Notes under the pieces: generated by a model
The model's input: the letters and a program-made list of their open reading frames with translations, nothing else
What the model was told of the DNA's origin: nothing
Databases searched by the model: none
Assembly: GCF_016651105.1 (NCBI RefSeq)
Contig: NZ_JAEKEL010000001.1
Location: 4,764,001-4,828,000, forward strand
Direction of reading: 5' to 3'
Source: Pseudomonas sp. TH15
Lineage (GTDB): Bacteria > Pseudomonadota > Gammaproteobacteria > Pseudomonadales > Pseudomonadaceae
Length of the DNA stretch: 64,000 nucleotides
Made by a program: the position numbers and the translations under genes
Part shown: positions 33,000 to 41,983 of the stretch, one piece after another
Layout of the letters: every line of letters starts with the position of its first letter
Numbering within the stretch: the stretch's first letter is position 1

Positions 33000-33860
33000 A
33001 TGACCGACGCGCTGGTGCTGTGCCGCTTCCTGCATTTTGTGGTGGTGCTGATGCTGTTCGGGGCCTGGCTGTTCAGGCCGCTGTTGCTGAAAGCTGACGC
33101 CCACAACCTGGATCGGCAACTGGCGCAAGTCACCCGAGGGCTGACCGCCGTGGCGTTGGTCAGCGGCGTGAGCTGGTTGCTGCTGATCACCGCCAGCATG
33201 GCCGGGGCCTGGGACGCGGCGTTCGATCCCTCGACCCTGCGCCTGGTGCTGCGCAATACCTTTTTTGGCCAGGTCTGGACCTGGCACCTGCTGCTCAACG
33301 CCGTGCTGATGGGGTTGCTGCTGACACCACTGCGCACGAACGTGCCGTTGCGGTTGATCGTCAGCGGCCTGTTGCTCGCGACCCTGGCACCGGTGGGTCA
33401 TGGCGCAATGCTCGACGGTCTCAGCGGCCAGTTGCTGATCCTCAATCAAATCATTCACCTGACCTGCGTCGGTGCCTGGCTCGGCGGGCTGATGCTGTTG
33501 GTGATGATTCTGCTGCACCCGAACAGCGACTCATTGAGCGCGGTTTTGCGCCGTTTCAGTGGGATCGGCTACGGCTTGGTCGCAGCGTTGGTGATCACCG
33601 GTTTGATTAACGTGCGAGTGCTGACCGGGGCGTTTTGGCCGACGCCGCTGCTGTCCGGGTTTGCCTTGATTCTGTTGATCAAGGTGGTGCTGGTCGCGGT
33701 GATGCTGGGGCTGGCGTTGTTCAATCGGTTGCGGATCAAGGACTGCGAGCAACGGGTTGGCGTGCTCAAGACCAGTGTAATTCTGGAGTGGTTGCTGGGG
33801 ATGGGCGCGGTGGCGGCGGTTTCGCTGCTGGGCACCATGCCGCCGATGATCACAACCTGA
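33000..33860 (+). CDS. copD: CopD-domain copper transport membrane protein
   Basis: A 286-residue inner-membrane protein with about eight helices. The CopD domain fills its second half, with His residues in membrane segments (L-C-R-F-L-H-F, T-W-H-L, N-Q-I-I-H-L). It probably moves copper delivered by CopC into the cytoplasm. The start follows the copC stop by 3 bp, so the two are one operon. A family A hairpin follows at once. Confidence 0.9.
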   Translation: MTDALVLCRFLHFVVVLMLFGAWLFRPLLLKADAHNLDRQLAQVTRGLTAVALVSGVSWLLLITASMAGAWDAAFDPSTLRLVLRNTFFGQVWTWHLLLNAVLMGLLLTPLRTNVPLRLIVSGLLLATLAPVGHGAMLDGLSGQLLILNQIIHLTCVGAWLGGLMLLVMILLHPNSDSLSAVLRRFSGIGYGLVAALVITGLINVRVLTGAFWPTPLLSGFALILLIKVVLVAVMLGLALFNRLRIKDCEQRVGVLKTSVILEWLLGMGAVAAVSLLGTMPPMITT

Positions 33861-33865
33861 AAATC

Positions 33866-33932
33866 AAAGATCGCAGCCTTCGGCAGCGCCCACAGGCGCG
33901 TAGGAGCTGCCGAAGGCTGCGATCTTTTGATC
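33866..33932. repeat. REP-like inverted repeat, family A
   Basis: Two inverted copies with core GCTGCCGAAGGCTGCGATC lie between the convergent copD and emrA-like genes and abut the emrA-like stop codon. Confidence 0.82.
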
Positions 33933-35075
33933 TCAATGCGGTTGGGTGTCGCCCGCGGCGGTGTCGATGCTGACCACCACCGACATCCCCGGCCGTAACC
34001 GTTCAATCTGTTCCTGATCCGCATCCACCGTCACCCGCACCGGCACTCGCTGGGCGATTTTGACGAAGTTGCCGGTGGCGTTGTCCGCCTGCAACAGGCT
34101 GAACTCGGAACCGGTGGCCGGTGAAATCCGCTGCACCCGCCCCTTGAATTTACGATGGTCGAGCGCGTCGACGGTGAAGCTCACCGGTTGGCCGACTCGC
34201 ACGTCGTCCATCTGGGTTTCCTTCATGTTAGCAATCACCCACAACTGGTTCGGCACCAGCGCCATCAACTGCGCACCGGAGTTGACGTAGGCACCCAAGC
34301 GCACACCGATCTGTCCGAGCTGACCGTCACGCGGGGCCAGCACCCGAGTGTTGGACAGGTCGATCCGCGCCAGTTGCACCGCCGCTTCCGCGCTGGCCAC
34401 CGCCGCTTCCAGCGAACCGCGATTGACGATCACGGTTTGCAGGTCCTGCCGGGCGATTTCCAGGTTGGCCTGGGCTTGGGCCACCGAAGCAATGGTCTGG
34501 GCGTTGGCGGCGAGGGCCACGTCCAGCTCACGTTTGGACACCGAGCCGTCATTCACCAGTTCTTGGTTACGCCGCAGATCGGCCTCGCTCTTGCGCGACT
34601 GTGCCTCGCTGTCGGCAATGGCGGCCTGACGCAACTTGATGGTTGCTTCGGCGCTGTTGCGCTGCTGCACGACATTGGCCAGTGCTGCTTTCTGCACCGC
34701 CAGTTGTGCCAGGGATTGATCGAGGTGTTGCTTGTAGATCCGGTCATCGAGGCGCACCAGCAGGTCGCCGGCCTTCACAAACTGGAAATCCGTCACCGGC
34801 ACTTCGTACACATAGCCGCTGAGCTGCGGGCCGATGATTGTCACCTGGCCGCGGACCAAAGCGTTTTCGGTGGTTTCCACCGCGCTGCCGAAGGGCGGCA
34901 GTTGCCAGGCGTACAACACGATCAGCACACCGACGATGGCAATCGCCGCGAAGCCCATGGACGAGACGATCCGCACCCGCAACGAGCGCGGCTCAGTGGC
35001 CGGCGAGGACGGTGGCGCAACACCTTCGGGCGTGGCGGCGATGGCGTTGGTGGTCGTAGTGGTCGGTTCGGTCAT
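33933..35075 (-). CDS. HlyD/EmrA-family membrane-fusion protein
   Basis: A 380-residue periplasmic adaptor. An N-terminal Thr/Pro-rich cytosolic part precedes one membrane segment (about 35-55). The two barrel/lipoyl halves (G-Y-V-Y-E-V-P-V near 90 and A-P-R-D-G near 255) flank a long alpha-helical hairpin. It links the adjoining MFS pump to an outer-membrane channel. ATG 35075 overlaps the stop of the pump gene (ATGA), which fixes the start; the longer upstream frame is not needed. No outer-membrane factor gene is nearby, so a shared TolC-like protein must serve. Confidence 0.9.
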   Translation of the reverse strand: MTEPTTTTTNAIAATPEGVAPPSSPATEPRSLRVRIVSSMGFAAIAIVGVLIVLYAWQLPPFGSAVETTENALVRGQVTIIGPQLSGYVYEVPVTDFQFVKAGDLLVRLDDRIYKQHLDQSLAQLAVQKAALANVVQQRNSAEATIKLRQAAIADSEAQSRKSEADLRRNQELVNDGSVSKRELDVALAANAQTIASVAQAQANLEIARQDLQTVIVNRGSLEAAVASAEAAVQLARIDLSNTRVLAPRDGQLGQIGVRLGAYVNSGAQLMALVPNQLWVIANMKETQMDDVRVGQPVSFTVDALDHRKFKGRVQRISPATGSEFSLLQADNATGNFVKIAQRVPVRVTVDADQEQIERLRPGMSVVVSIDTAAGDTQPH

Positions 35076-36736
35076 GAAGAAGTGGCACCGCTGGATGGGA
35101 CGGAAGGAGTGGCAGGCGCTGGGGCGACGGCTTGAGTAGTGCTCATCAGCCACAGGGCGCGAATGGAAATCCAGATCATGGTCAGCACGGCAATCACCGC
35201 GATCAGCATGAATACATCGTTATAGGCCAGCACATTGGCCTCGCGAGTTGCCGCCGTGGCCAGGCTGCGAATGCCCTGAAGATTGCGCAGGCTCGGGTCG
35301 GCGATCACCGAACCCACCGCGTTGCCGCCGCTCTGCACTCGAGCCGCGACACGCGGATCAAGCAAGGTCAGGTTTTCAACGATATTGCTGGAATGGAATT
35401 TCTCGCGAACGATCTGGAACGTGCCCAGTAGCGCCGCGCCGATCAGGCCGCCGAGGTTCTGGCAGATCCCGAACAGCACCGAAAAACTCACCAGGTTGCG
35501 CGGGTTGGTCAGCACGTTGCGCGTGCCGAGAACCATGGTCGGGCCGAGGAAAAACGTGCCGCCGAAGGCCAGTAGAAACTGGCTGAAGTACATGTTTTCC
35601 GGGCGAGTCAGGTTGTTCGAATAACTGTCCATCACCGAGCCGACCGCCATCAGCGCCAGGGATACGATCAGCGGCATGAACAGGTGTTTGGGGTCGATGG
35701 TCAGGGCACTGGTCGCCAGACCGGCGATGCTGCCGAGCAACATCACCACGTAGAGGCTGTGCAACTGCTGACTGCTCATGTTCAGCGCCTGCATAAACCC
35801 GACCGCGCCGGTGGACTGCTCCGACAGCACCATGCGAATCAGGATCACCGCCAGGGCCAGCCGAATCATCACGCCACTACCGAGCCAACGGGTCATCAGC
35901 ATCGGGTTGCTGCGGTTATGTTCGATGGCAAGGCCGGCGAGGATCAGCACGATAGACGCCGCCGAGGCCACGCCGATCCATGGCGCTTCCAGCCACCAGT
36001 CGATGCGTCCCAGCGACAACACCGCACAGAGCAACGCCACACCTGTGGCGAGGATGGCGAAGGTCAGGAAATCAAGTTTTTCGAAGGTTTTGAAGCGATC
36101 GCCCGGTGGCAATTTAAGCAAGAAAACACAGCCCAACGTCAGCAGCGCCATGCCCAGTTCGAACAGGTATAAGCCGCGCCATTCGGCGATTTGCATCAAG
36201 TCTTCAGAGAATAATCGCGCCAGCGGTAATGCCAGTTGCGAAGTGCCGAGGCCCAGCACCAACGCCTTCATCCGCCATTTCGCCGGGAAGGCCTGGATCA
36301 TGTAATACAGGCCGAGCGAACTCAGCGCCGCACCGACCATGCCGTGGGCCGCCCGCACGGCAATCGCCGAACTCAGGTCGTTGACGAACAAATGGCCGAA
36401 GGTCACCAGGGCGTAGAGCACCAGGAAGACTTCGGTGAACGCCCGCAAGCCGAACTGCTGGCGGAACTTCACCAGCAACAGGTTCATCGAGACGTTGGTC
36501 ATCACGTAGGCCGCCGGCAGCCACGCCATCTCGGCGGTGGTCGCGCCGAGTGCGCCTTGCAGGTAAGGCAGGTTGGCAATCACCAGCGAATTGCCGAGGC
36601 CACCGGTCAACGCCACCAGCAAACCCACCAGCGCATACGCCAGCCGCTTGGGATTGGAGTGCTCGGGCGTCGAAGGGGAACCGGGCAAACTGGGCCGCTC
36701 GTGGGGCTGCCAATTGCGCGGGGCGTAGTGATCCAT
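35072..36736 (-). CDS. DHA2-family MFS efflux pump (EmrB-like)
   Basis: A 554-residue, 14-helix drug:H+ antiporter. The first helices start near residue 32 (A-L-V-G-L-L-V-A-L-T-G-G) and the W-L-P-A-A-Y-V motif typical of DHA2 pumps is near 71. The C-terminal tail is Ala/Pro/Ser-rich. It should expel amphipathic or toxic compounds through the adaptor encoded immediately downstream (4-bp overlap). The start at 36736 has AAGG 8 nt upstream. No regulator gene adjoins. Confidence 0.88.
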   Translation of the reverse strand: MDHYAPRNWQPHERPSLPGSPSTPEHSNPKRLAYALVGLLVALTGGLGNSLVIANLPYLQGALGATTAEMAWLPAAYVMTNVSMNLLLVKFRQQFGLRAFTEVFLVLYALVTFGHLFVNDLSSAIAVRAAHGMVGAALSSLGLYYMIQAFPAKWRMKALVLGLGTSQLALPLARLFSEDLMQIAEWRGLYLFELGMALLTLGCVFLLKLPPGDRFKTFEKLDFLTFAILATGVALLCAVLSLGRIDWWLEAPWIGVASAASIVLILAGLAIEHNRSNPMLMTRWLGSGVMIRLALAVILIRMVLSEQSTGAVGFMQALNMSSQQLHSLYVVMLLGSIAGLATSALTIDPKHLFMPLIVSLALMAVGSVMDSYSNNLTRPENMYFSQFLLAFGGTFFLGPTMVLGTRNVLTNPRNLVSFSVLFGICQNLGGLIGAALLGTFQIVREKFHSSNIVENLTLLDPRVAARVQSGGNAVGSVIADPSLRNLQGIRSLATAATREANVLAYNDVFMLIAVIAVLTMIWISIRALWLMSTTQAVAPAPATPSVPSSGATSS

Positions 36737-36814
36737 TCAATGGCCTTGTGCGAAAGGTGATTGAAGTTTGCCGCAAAATCACCGGCAACACACATCCCAT
36801 GGACAACACAAATC

Positions 36815-36905
36815 CCTGTAGGCGCTGTCGAGTGAAACGAGGCTGCGATCTTTTGATTTTAAAAAAGCCAGATCAGAAGATCGCAGCGTGCCGTAGCTCC
36901 TGCAG
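36815..36905. repeat. Degenerate family A inverted repeat
   Basis: A copy with variant arms (GGCGCTGTCGAGTGAAACGAGG at the left, truncated consensus at the right) lies in the 285-bp gap between the divergent emrB-like and oprD genes. A related variant is at 43270. Confidence 0.7.
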
Positions 36906-37021
36906 GTTATCGTACAACCGAGGGTTGACTTTCCCGGGAAACGTAGGAAATATCCGCACCAGCGTTGTACGACGACGTATAACAAAAAATAAAAACAACA
37001 AAGCAACAAGGGAGCGTCACT

Positions 37022-38317
37022 GTGAGCAAGCTCGTCCGTCATTCCTCCGTCTGCACCCCTCGCCCGACCTTCGTACGCCGCCACACCTTGAGCCTGATCG
37101 GTTGCGGCAGCCTGGCCCTGGCCTTGCCCATGACCAGCCATGCTGAAGGTTTCGTCGATGACGCCACGGCCTCGCTGAACCTGCGCAACGCCTACTTCAA
37201 TCGTAACTTCACCAACCCGGCCTACCCCCAGGGCAAGGCTGAAGAGTGGACGCAAAGCTTTATCCTCGACGCCAAATCCGGCTTCACCCAAGGCACCGTC
37301 GGCTTCGGCCTGGATGTACTGGGTCTGTTCTCGGAAAAACTCGACGGTGGTAAAGGCACCGGCGGTACGCAATTGCTGCCGCTGGATCACGATGGCCGCC
37401 CGGCGGACAATTTCGGGCGCTTGGGCGTGGCGCTCAAAGCCAAGGTGTCGAAGACTGAAATGAAGGTCGGCGAATGGATGCCGGTGCTGCCGATCCTGCG
37501 CTCGGACGATGGCCGTTCCCTGCCGCAAACCTTCCGCGGTGGCCAGGTCACTTCCAGCGAGATCGAAGGCCTGAAGCTCTACGGCGGCCAGTTCCGCGCC
37601 AACAGCCCACGCAACGATTCGAGCATGAGCGACATGTCGATGAACGGCAAAGCGGCGTTCACTTCGGATCGCTTCAACTTCGGTGGCGGTGAATACACCT
37701 TCAACGACAAACGCACGATGGTCGGCGTCTGGTACTCGCAACTCAGCGACATTTATCAGCAGGAATTTTTCAACCTGAGTCACAGCCAGCCAATCGGCGA
37801 CTGGACGCTGGGCGCCAACCTCGGGTACTTCACCGGTAAGGAAGACGGCAGTGCGCTGGCCGGCGAACTGGATAACAAAACCACCTTCGCCCTGCTCTCG
37901 GCCGGGTACGGCGGCAGCACGTTCTATGTCGGCCTACAAAAACTCACCGGCGACAGCGTCTGGATGCGCGTCAACGGCACCAGCGGCGGAACCCTGGCCA
38001 ACGACAGTTACAACAACAGCTACGACAACGCTCAGGAACGCTCCTGGCAAGTGCGCCACGACTACAATTTCGTCGCCCTCGGCATTCCCGGCCTGACCAT
38101 GATGAACCGCTACATCAGCGGCGATAACGTGCACACCGGAGCAATCACCGACGGTAAGGAATGGGGCCGCGAATCGGAACTGGCCTATACCGTGCAGAGC
38201 GGCACACTGAAAAACCTCAACGTCAAATGGCGCAACTCGAGCATTCGCAAGGACTTCAGCACCAACGAATTTGATGAGAACCGGATCTTCATCAGCTATC
38301 CGATTTCGTTGTTGTAA
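37022..38317 (+). CDS. OprD-family outer-membrane porin
   Basis: A 431-residue porin with signal peptide (cleavage after S-H-A, residue 41) and an 18-strand OprD barrel ending in the aromatic/hydrophobic C-terminus I-S-Y-P-I-S-L-L. OprD porins admit small carboxylates or basic amino acids. The next genes encode uronate oxidation and a TRAP transporter, so it is probably the uronate or aldarate entry pore. The start is GTG 37022, with GGGAGCG upstream. A REPIN follows its stop. Confidence 0.9.
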   Translation: MSKLVRHSSVCTPRPTFVRRHTLSLIGCGSLALALPMTSHAEGFVDDATASLNLRNAYFNRNFTNPAYPQGKAEEWTQSFILDAKSGFTQGTVGFGLDVLGLFSEKLDGGKGTGGTQLLPLDHDGRPADNFGRLGVALKAKVSKTEMKVGEWMPVLPILRSDDGRSLPQTFRGGQVTSSEIEGLKLYGGQFRANSPRNDSSMSDMSMNGKAAFTSDRFNFGGGEYTFNDKRTMVGVWYSQLSDIYQQEFFNLSHSQPIGDWTLGANLGYFTGKEDGSALAGELDNKTTFALLSAGYGGSTFYVGLQKLTGDSVWMRVNGTSGGTLANDSYNNSYDNAQERSWQVRHDYNFVALGIPGLTMMNRYISGDNVHTGAITDGKEWGRESELAYTVQSGTLKNLNVKWRNSSIRKDFSTNEFDENRIFISYPISLL

Positions 38318-38338
38318 AGCCAGCCGCCACACCGGGTT

Positions 38339-38437
38339 TCACCCTGTGGGAGCGAGCCTGCTCGCGAAGGCGGCGTGTCAGTCGATATAAATTCCAAATG
38401 ACACAGCGCGTTCGCGAGCAGGCTCGCTTCCACAAGG
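38339..38437. repeat. REPIN, family B variant
   Basis: Inverted copies of GTGGGAGCGAGCCTGCTCGCG enclose about 55 bp. It lies in the 282-bp gap between oprD and udh. The remaining sequence before udh should hold its promoter. Confidence 0.82.
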
Positions 38438-38599
38438 GATTGCATTGCAAATACGGAACTGTGGTGATCGAAAAAGGAATAGCCCTTCCGTCATTTACAC
38501 CGAAAGTCGCGTTGACAAGTTCCGGAAACCCTACCGATACTTCAGCGCAGTCATACGACAACCTACAACAAACCTAATAACAACGTGTAAGGGATTGCC

Positions 38600-39424
38600 A
38601 TGACGTCTACCTCTACTCCCCGCGCCCCTTTCAATCGTCTGCTGCTGACCGGTGCCGCCGGTGGCCTCGGTAAAGTTCTACGCGAGAGCCTGCGGCCCTA
38701 TGCCAACGTGATTCGCCTGTCGGACATTGCCGACATCACCCCGGCCATCGATGACCGCGAAGAAGTCGTGCCTTGCGACCTCGCCGACAAACACGCCGTG
38801 CATCAACTGGTCGAAGGCGTGGACGCGATCCTGCACTTTGGCGGTGTATCGACAGAGCACGCGTTCGAGGAGATTCTCGGCGCCAACATCTGCGGCGTCT
38901 TCCACATCTACGAAGCGGCGCGCCGCCATGGCGTGAAGCGAGTCATTTTCGCCAGCTCCAACCACGTCATCGGTTTCTACAAGCAAGATGAGGTGATCGA
39001 CGCCCACTCCCCTCGCCGCCCGGACAGCTACTATGGTTTGTCCAAGTCCTATGGCGAAGACATGGCCAGTTTCTACTTCGATCGCTATGGCATCGAGACC
39101 GTCAGCATCCGTATCGGCTCCTCGTTCGCGGAACCGCAAAACCGCCGGATGATGAGCACATGGCTGAGCTTCGGTGACCTGACTCAACTGATCGAACGTG
39201 CTCTGTACGCCCCGAACGTCGGCCACACCATCGTGTACGGCGTGTCCGATAACAAGAACGTCTGGTGGGACAACCGCTTTGCCACCGGCCTGGGATATGC
39301 GCCGCAGGACAGCTCCGAAGGGTTCCGCGAAAAAGTCGAAGCCCAACCGATGCCGGCCGCTGATGACCCGGCGATGGTTTACCAGGGTGGCGCGTTTGTC
39401 GCCTCCGGCCCGTTCGGCGACTGA
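38600..39424 (+). CDS. udh: Uronate dehydrogenase
   Basis: A 274-residue extended-SDR enzyme that oxidises D-glucuronate or D-galacturonate to the aldaro-lactone with NAD+. It has G-A-A-G-G-L-G (near 18-24), a Ser in A-S-S-N-H (near 121) and Y-G-L-S-K (near 149). Length and motifs match Udh of P. putida and P. syringae closely. The lactonase gene starts 26 bp later. It is cytosolic and begins the oxidative uronate pathway; later dehydratase genes are not in the window. Confidence 0.92.
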   Translation: MTSTSTPRAPFNRLLLTGAAGGLGKVLRESLRPYANVIRLSDIADITPAIDDREEVVPCDLADKHAVHQLVEGVDAILHFGGVSTEHAFEEILGANICGVFHIYEAARRHGVKRVIFASSNHVIGFYKQDEVIDAHSPRRPDSYYGLSKSYGEDMASFYFDRYGIETVSIRIGSSFAEPQNRRMMSTWLSFGDLTQLIERALYAPNVGHTIVYGVSDNKNVWWDNRFATGLGYAPQDSSEGFREKVEAQPMPAADDPAMVYQGGAFVASGPFGD

Positions 39425-39450
39425 GCCAACGTCCAAAGGAATGATTCGCC

Positions 39451-40344
39451 ATGCAAGCCGAATTGATTGTCGATGCCCGTAACGCCGTTGGTGAAAGCCC
39501 GGTATGGGTCGCCGAAGAAAACGCCCTGTACTGGGTCGATATTCCCACCGGCGGCTTGCAGCGCTGGAGTGCCGACACCGGCCACGTCCATGCCTGGACC
39601 GCCCCCGAGATGCTCGCCTGCATTGCGCGGCACAGCGACGGCGGCTGGGTTGCCGGGATGGAAAGCGGGTTCTTTCATCTGCTCCCGCACAGCGATGGCA
39701 GCCTCGACAGCGAACTGCTGGCCCACGTCGATCACGCCCGTCCGGACATGCGCCTGAACGATGGTCGCTGCGATCGTCAGGGCCGTTTCTGGGCTGGCAG
39801 CATGGTGCTGAACATGGGCTTGAATGCGCCCGAAGGCCGGCTCTATCGCTATGGCGCCGGACAATCCGCAGTAATCGCCGCGCAACTCGACGGTTTCATC
39901 GTCCCCAACGGCCTGGGTTTCAGCCCGGACGGCCGGACGATGTACCTGTCGGACTCCCACCCTTTGGCCCAGCAAATCTGGGCCTTTGACTACGACATCG
40001 ACAGCGGCACGCCGAGCAATCGTCGGCTGTTTGTCGACATGAATCAGTACGCTGGTCGTCCCGACGGCGCGGCGGTCGATGCCGAAGGCTGCTACTGGAT
40101 CTGCGCCAACGACGCCGGGTTGATTCACCGCTTTACGCCCGATGGTCGACTGGATCGTTCCCTCGCCGTGCCGGTGAAAAAACCGACGATGTGTGCCTTT
40201 GGTGGCAATCGACTGGACACACTGTTCGTGACTTCAATCCGCCCCGGTGACGACCATGATCCGCAGTCGCTGGCCGGCGGCGTATTCGCCTTGAACCCCG
40301 GCGTCAAAGGCCTGCCGGAACCCCAATTCAACGATTTGCTGTAA
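39451..40344 (+). CDS. SMP-30/gluconolactonase-family lactonase
   Basis: A 297-residue six-bladed propeller. Metal ligands are expected at Glu in G-E-S-P-V-W (near 16), Asn in V-P-N-G-L (near 152) and Asp in R-P-D-G-A (near 205). It should hydrolyse the galactaro- or glucaro-lactone made by the upstream uronate dehydrogenase. AAAGGA lies upstream of the ATG. It sits in one operon with udh and the TRAP transporter genes. Confidence 0.9.
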   Translation: MQAELIVDARNAVGESPVWVAEENALYWVDIPTGGLQRWSADTGHVHAWTAPEMLACIARHSDGGWVAGMESGFFHLLPHSDGSLDSELLAHVDHARPDMRLNDGRCDRQGRFWAGSMVLNMGLNAPEGRLYRYGAGQSAVIAAQLDGFIVPNGLGFSPDGRTMYLSDSHPLAQQIWAFDYDIDSGTPSNRRLFVDMNQYAGRPDGAAVDAEGCYWICANDAGLIHRFTPDGRLDRSLAVPVKKPTMCAFGGNRLDTLFVTSIRPGDDHDPQSLAGGVFALNPGVKGLPEPQFNDLL

Positions 40345-40404
40345 CGCCCGCCTGTGCTGCACCGCTGCGCCTTGAACACAACAATAACAAGACTGGAGAA
40401 CCCC

Positions 40405-41376
40405 ATGGACTTCAAACGCACCTTGCTCGCCGTCGCTCTACCGTTGGCCTTCACCTTCACCAGTGCCGCCCAGGCGCTGGAGATCAAATTCGCCGATGTG
40501 CATCCCGCCGGTTATCCCACCGTGGTCGCTGAAGAGAGTATGGGCAAGACCCTGAACAAGGAAACCAATGGCGAACTCACCTTCAAGTATTTCCCGGGCG
40601 GCGTGCTCGGTTCGGAGAAAGAAGTCATCGAGCAGGCGCAGGTCGGCGCGATCCAGATGACCCGCGTCAGCCTGGGTATCGTCGGCCCGGTGGTGCCGGA
40701 TGTGAACGTGTTCAACATGCCGTTCATCTTCCGCGATCAGGCGCACATGCGTGCGGTGATCGATGGCGAAGTCGGCGATGCGATTCTCGACAAGATCAGC
40801 AACTCCGAATTCGGCCTGGTGGCCCTGGCCTGGATGGACGGCGGTACGCGCAATATCTACACCAAAAAACCGGTGCGCAAACTTGAAGACCTCAAGGGCA
40901 TGAAGATCCGCGTGCAAGGCAACCCGATGTTCATCGAGACCATCAACGCCATGGGCGGCAACGGCATTGCCATGGACACCGGCGAGATCTTCAGCGCCTT
41001 GCAGACCGGGGTGATCGACGGCGCGGAAAACAACCCGCCAACCCTGCTTGAACACAACCATTTTCAGAACGCCAAGTTCTACAGCCTGACCGGGCACCTG
41101 ATCCTGCCCGAGCCCATTGTGATGTCGAAAATCACTTGGGAAAAACTCACCCCCGATCAGCAGACGCTGGTGAAGAAAGCCGCCAAGGCCGCGCAGGCAG
41201 AGGAGCGCGTGCTGTGGGATGCCAAATCCGCCAGCAGCGAGGAAAAACTCAAAGCCGCAGGCGTCGAGTTCATCACCGTCGACAAGAAACCCTTCTACGA
41301 GGCCACCGCCTCGATTCGCGAGAAATACGGCGCGCCTTACGCCGACCTGATCAAACGCATCGAAGCCGTTCAGTAA
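40405..41376 (+). CDS. TRAP transporter solute-binding protein (DctP family)
   Basis: A 323-residue periplasmic receptor with a signal peptide (cleavage after A-Q-A, residue 23). It has the conserved DctP features: a central R-N-I-Y motif and an Arg (K-I-R-V-Q-G) that binds the substrate carboxylate. GGAG precedes ATG 40405. Together with the next two genes it forms a tripartite Na+-driven importer, here probably for uronates or aldarates. Confidence 0.92.
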   Translation: MDFKRTLLAVALPLAFTFTSAAQALEIKFADVHPAGYPTVVAEESMGKTLNKETNGELTFKYFPGGVLGSEKEVIEQAQVGAIQMTRVSLGIVGPVVPDVNVFNMPFIFRDQAHMRAVIDGEVGDAILDKISNSEFGLVALAWMDGGTRNIYTKKPVRKLEDLKGMKIRVQGNPMFIETINAMGGNGIAMDTGEIFSALQTGVIDGAENNPPTLLEHNHFQNAKFYSLTGHLILPEPIVMSKITWEKLTPDQQTLVKKAAKAAQAEERVLWDAKSASSEEKLKAAGVEFITVDKKPFYEATASIREKYGAPYADLIKRIEAVQ

Positions 41377-41455
41377 CCCTCCCGACCCTCAACGAAAGGC
41401 CCGGCGGCGCTGGCGTGCATTGACGCCCGCGTCCGCCCGGTTACGGTGGAACCCG

Positions 41456-41983
41456 ATGAAGAATTCGCTGCTGCGCCTCAACGACATCTTGTACATGACC
41501 TGCATCTGGGTCGCCGGCCTGTCCGTGCTGACCATCGCCCTGATCATTCCCTGGGGCGTGTTTGCCCGTTACGCCCTCGGCACCGGTTCGAGTTGGCCGG
41601 AGCCCACCGCTATCTTGCTGATGATGGTCTTCACCTTCATCGGCGCCGCCGCCAGTTACCGCGCAGGTGCCCACATGGCGGTGGCGATGGTCACCGACCG
41701 TTTGCCACCGAATCTGCGCAAAACCATGAGCATCGTTTCGCAATTATTAATGGCCACCATCTGCCTGTTCATGACGATCTGGGGCGCCAAGCTGTGCGCC
41801 TCGACGTGGAACCAGTTCATGAGCGCCCTGCCGACGTTGCGCGTGGGCATCACTTACATGCCGATCCCGCTGGGCGGCGCGCTGACGCTGATTTTTGTCG
41901 TGGAAAAACTGCTGTTCGGCGACCAGAGCAACCGTCGGGTTGTGCGGTTCGACATGGTTGAAGAAAACGAAGGGGCTGCCTGA
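41456..41983 (+). CDS. TRAP transporter small membrane subunit (DctQ family)
   Basis: A 175-residue protein with four transmembrane helices, as expected for DctQ. It bridges the large permease subunit in the inner membrane. I start at ATG 41456 (GGTGGA upstream) rather than the longer frame. TGATG overlap with the dctM gene indicates translational coupling. Confidence 0.88.
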   Translation: MKNSLLRLNDILYMTCIWVAGLSVLTIALIIPWGVFARYALGTGSSWPEPTAILLMMVFTFIGAAASYRAGAHMAVAMVTDRLPPNLRKTMSIVSQLLMATICLFMTIWGAKLCASTWNQFMSALPTLRVGITYMPIPLGGALTLIFVVEKLLFGDQSNRRVVRFDMVEENEGAA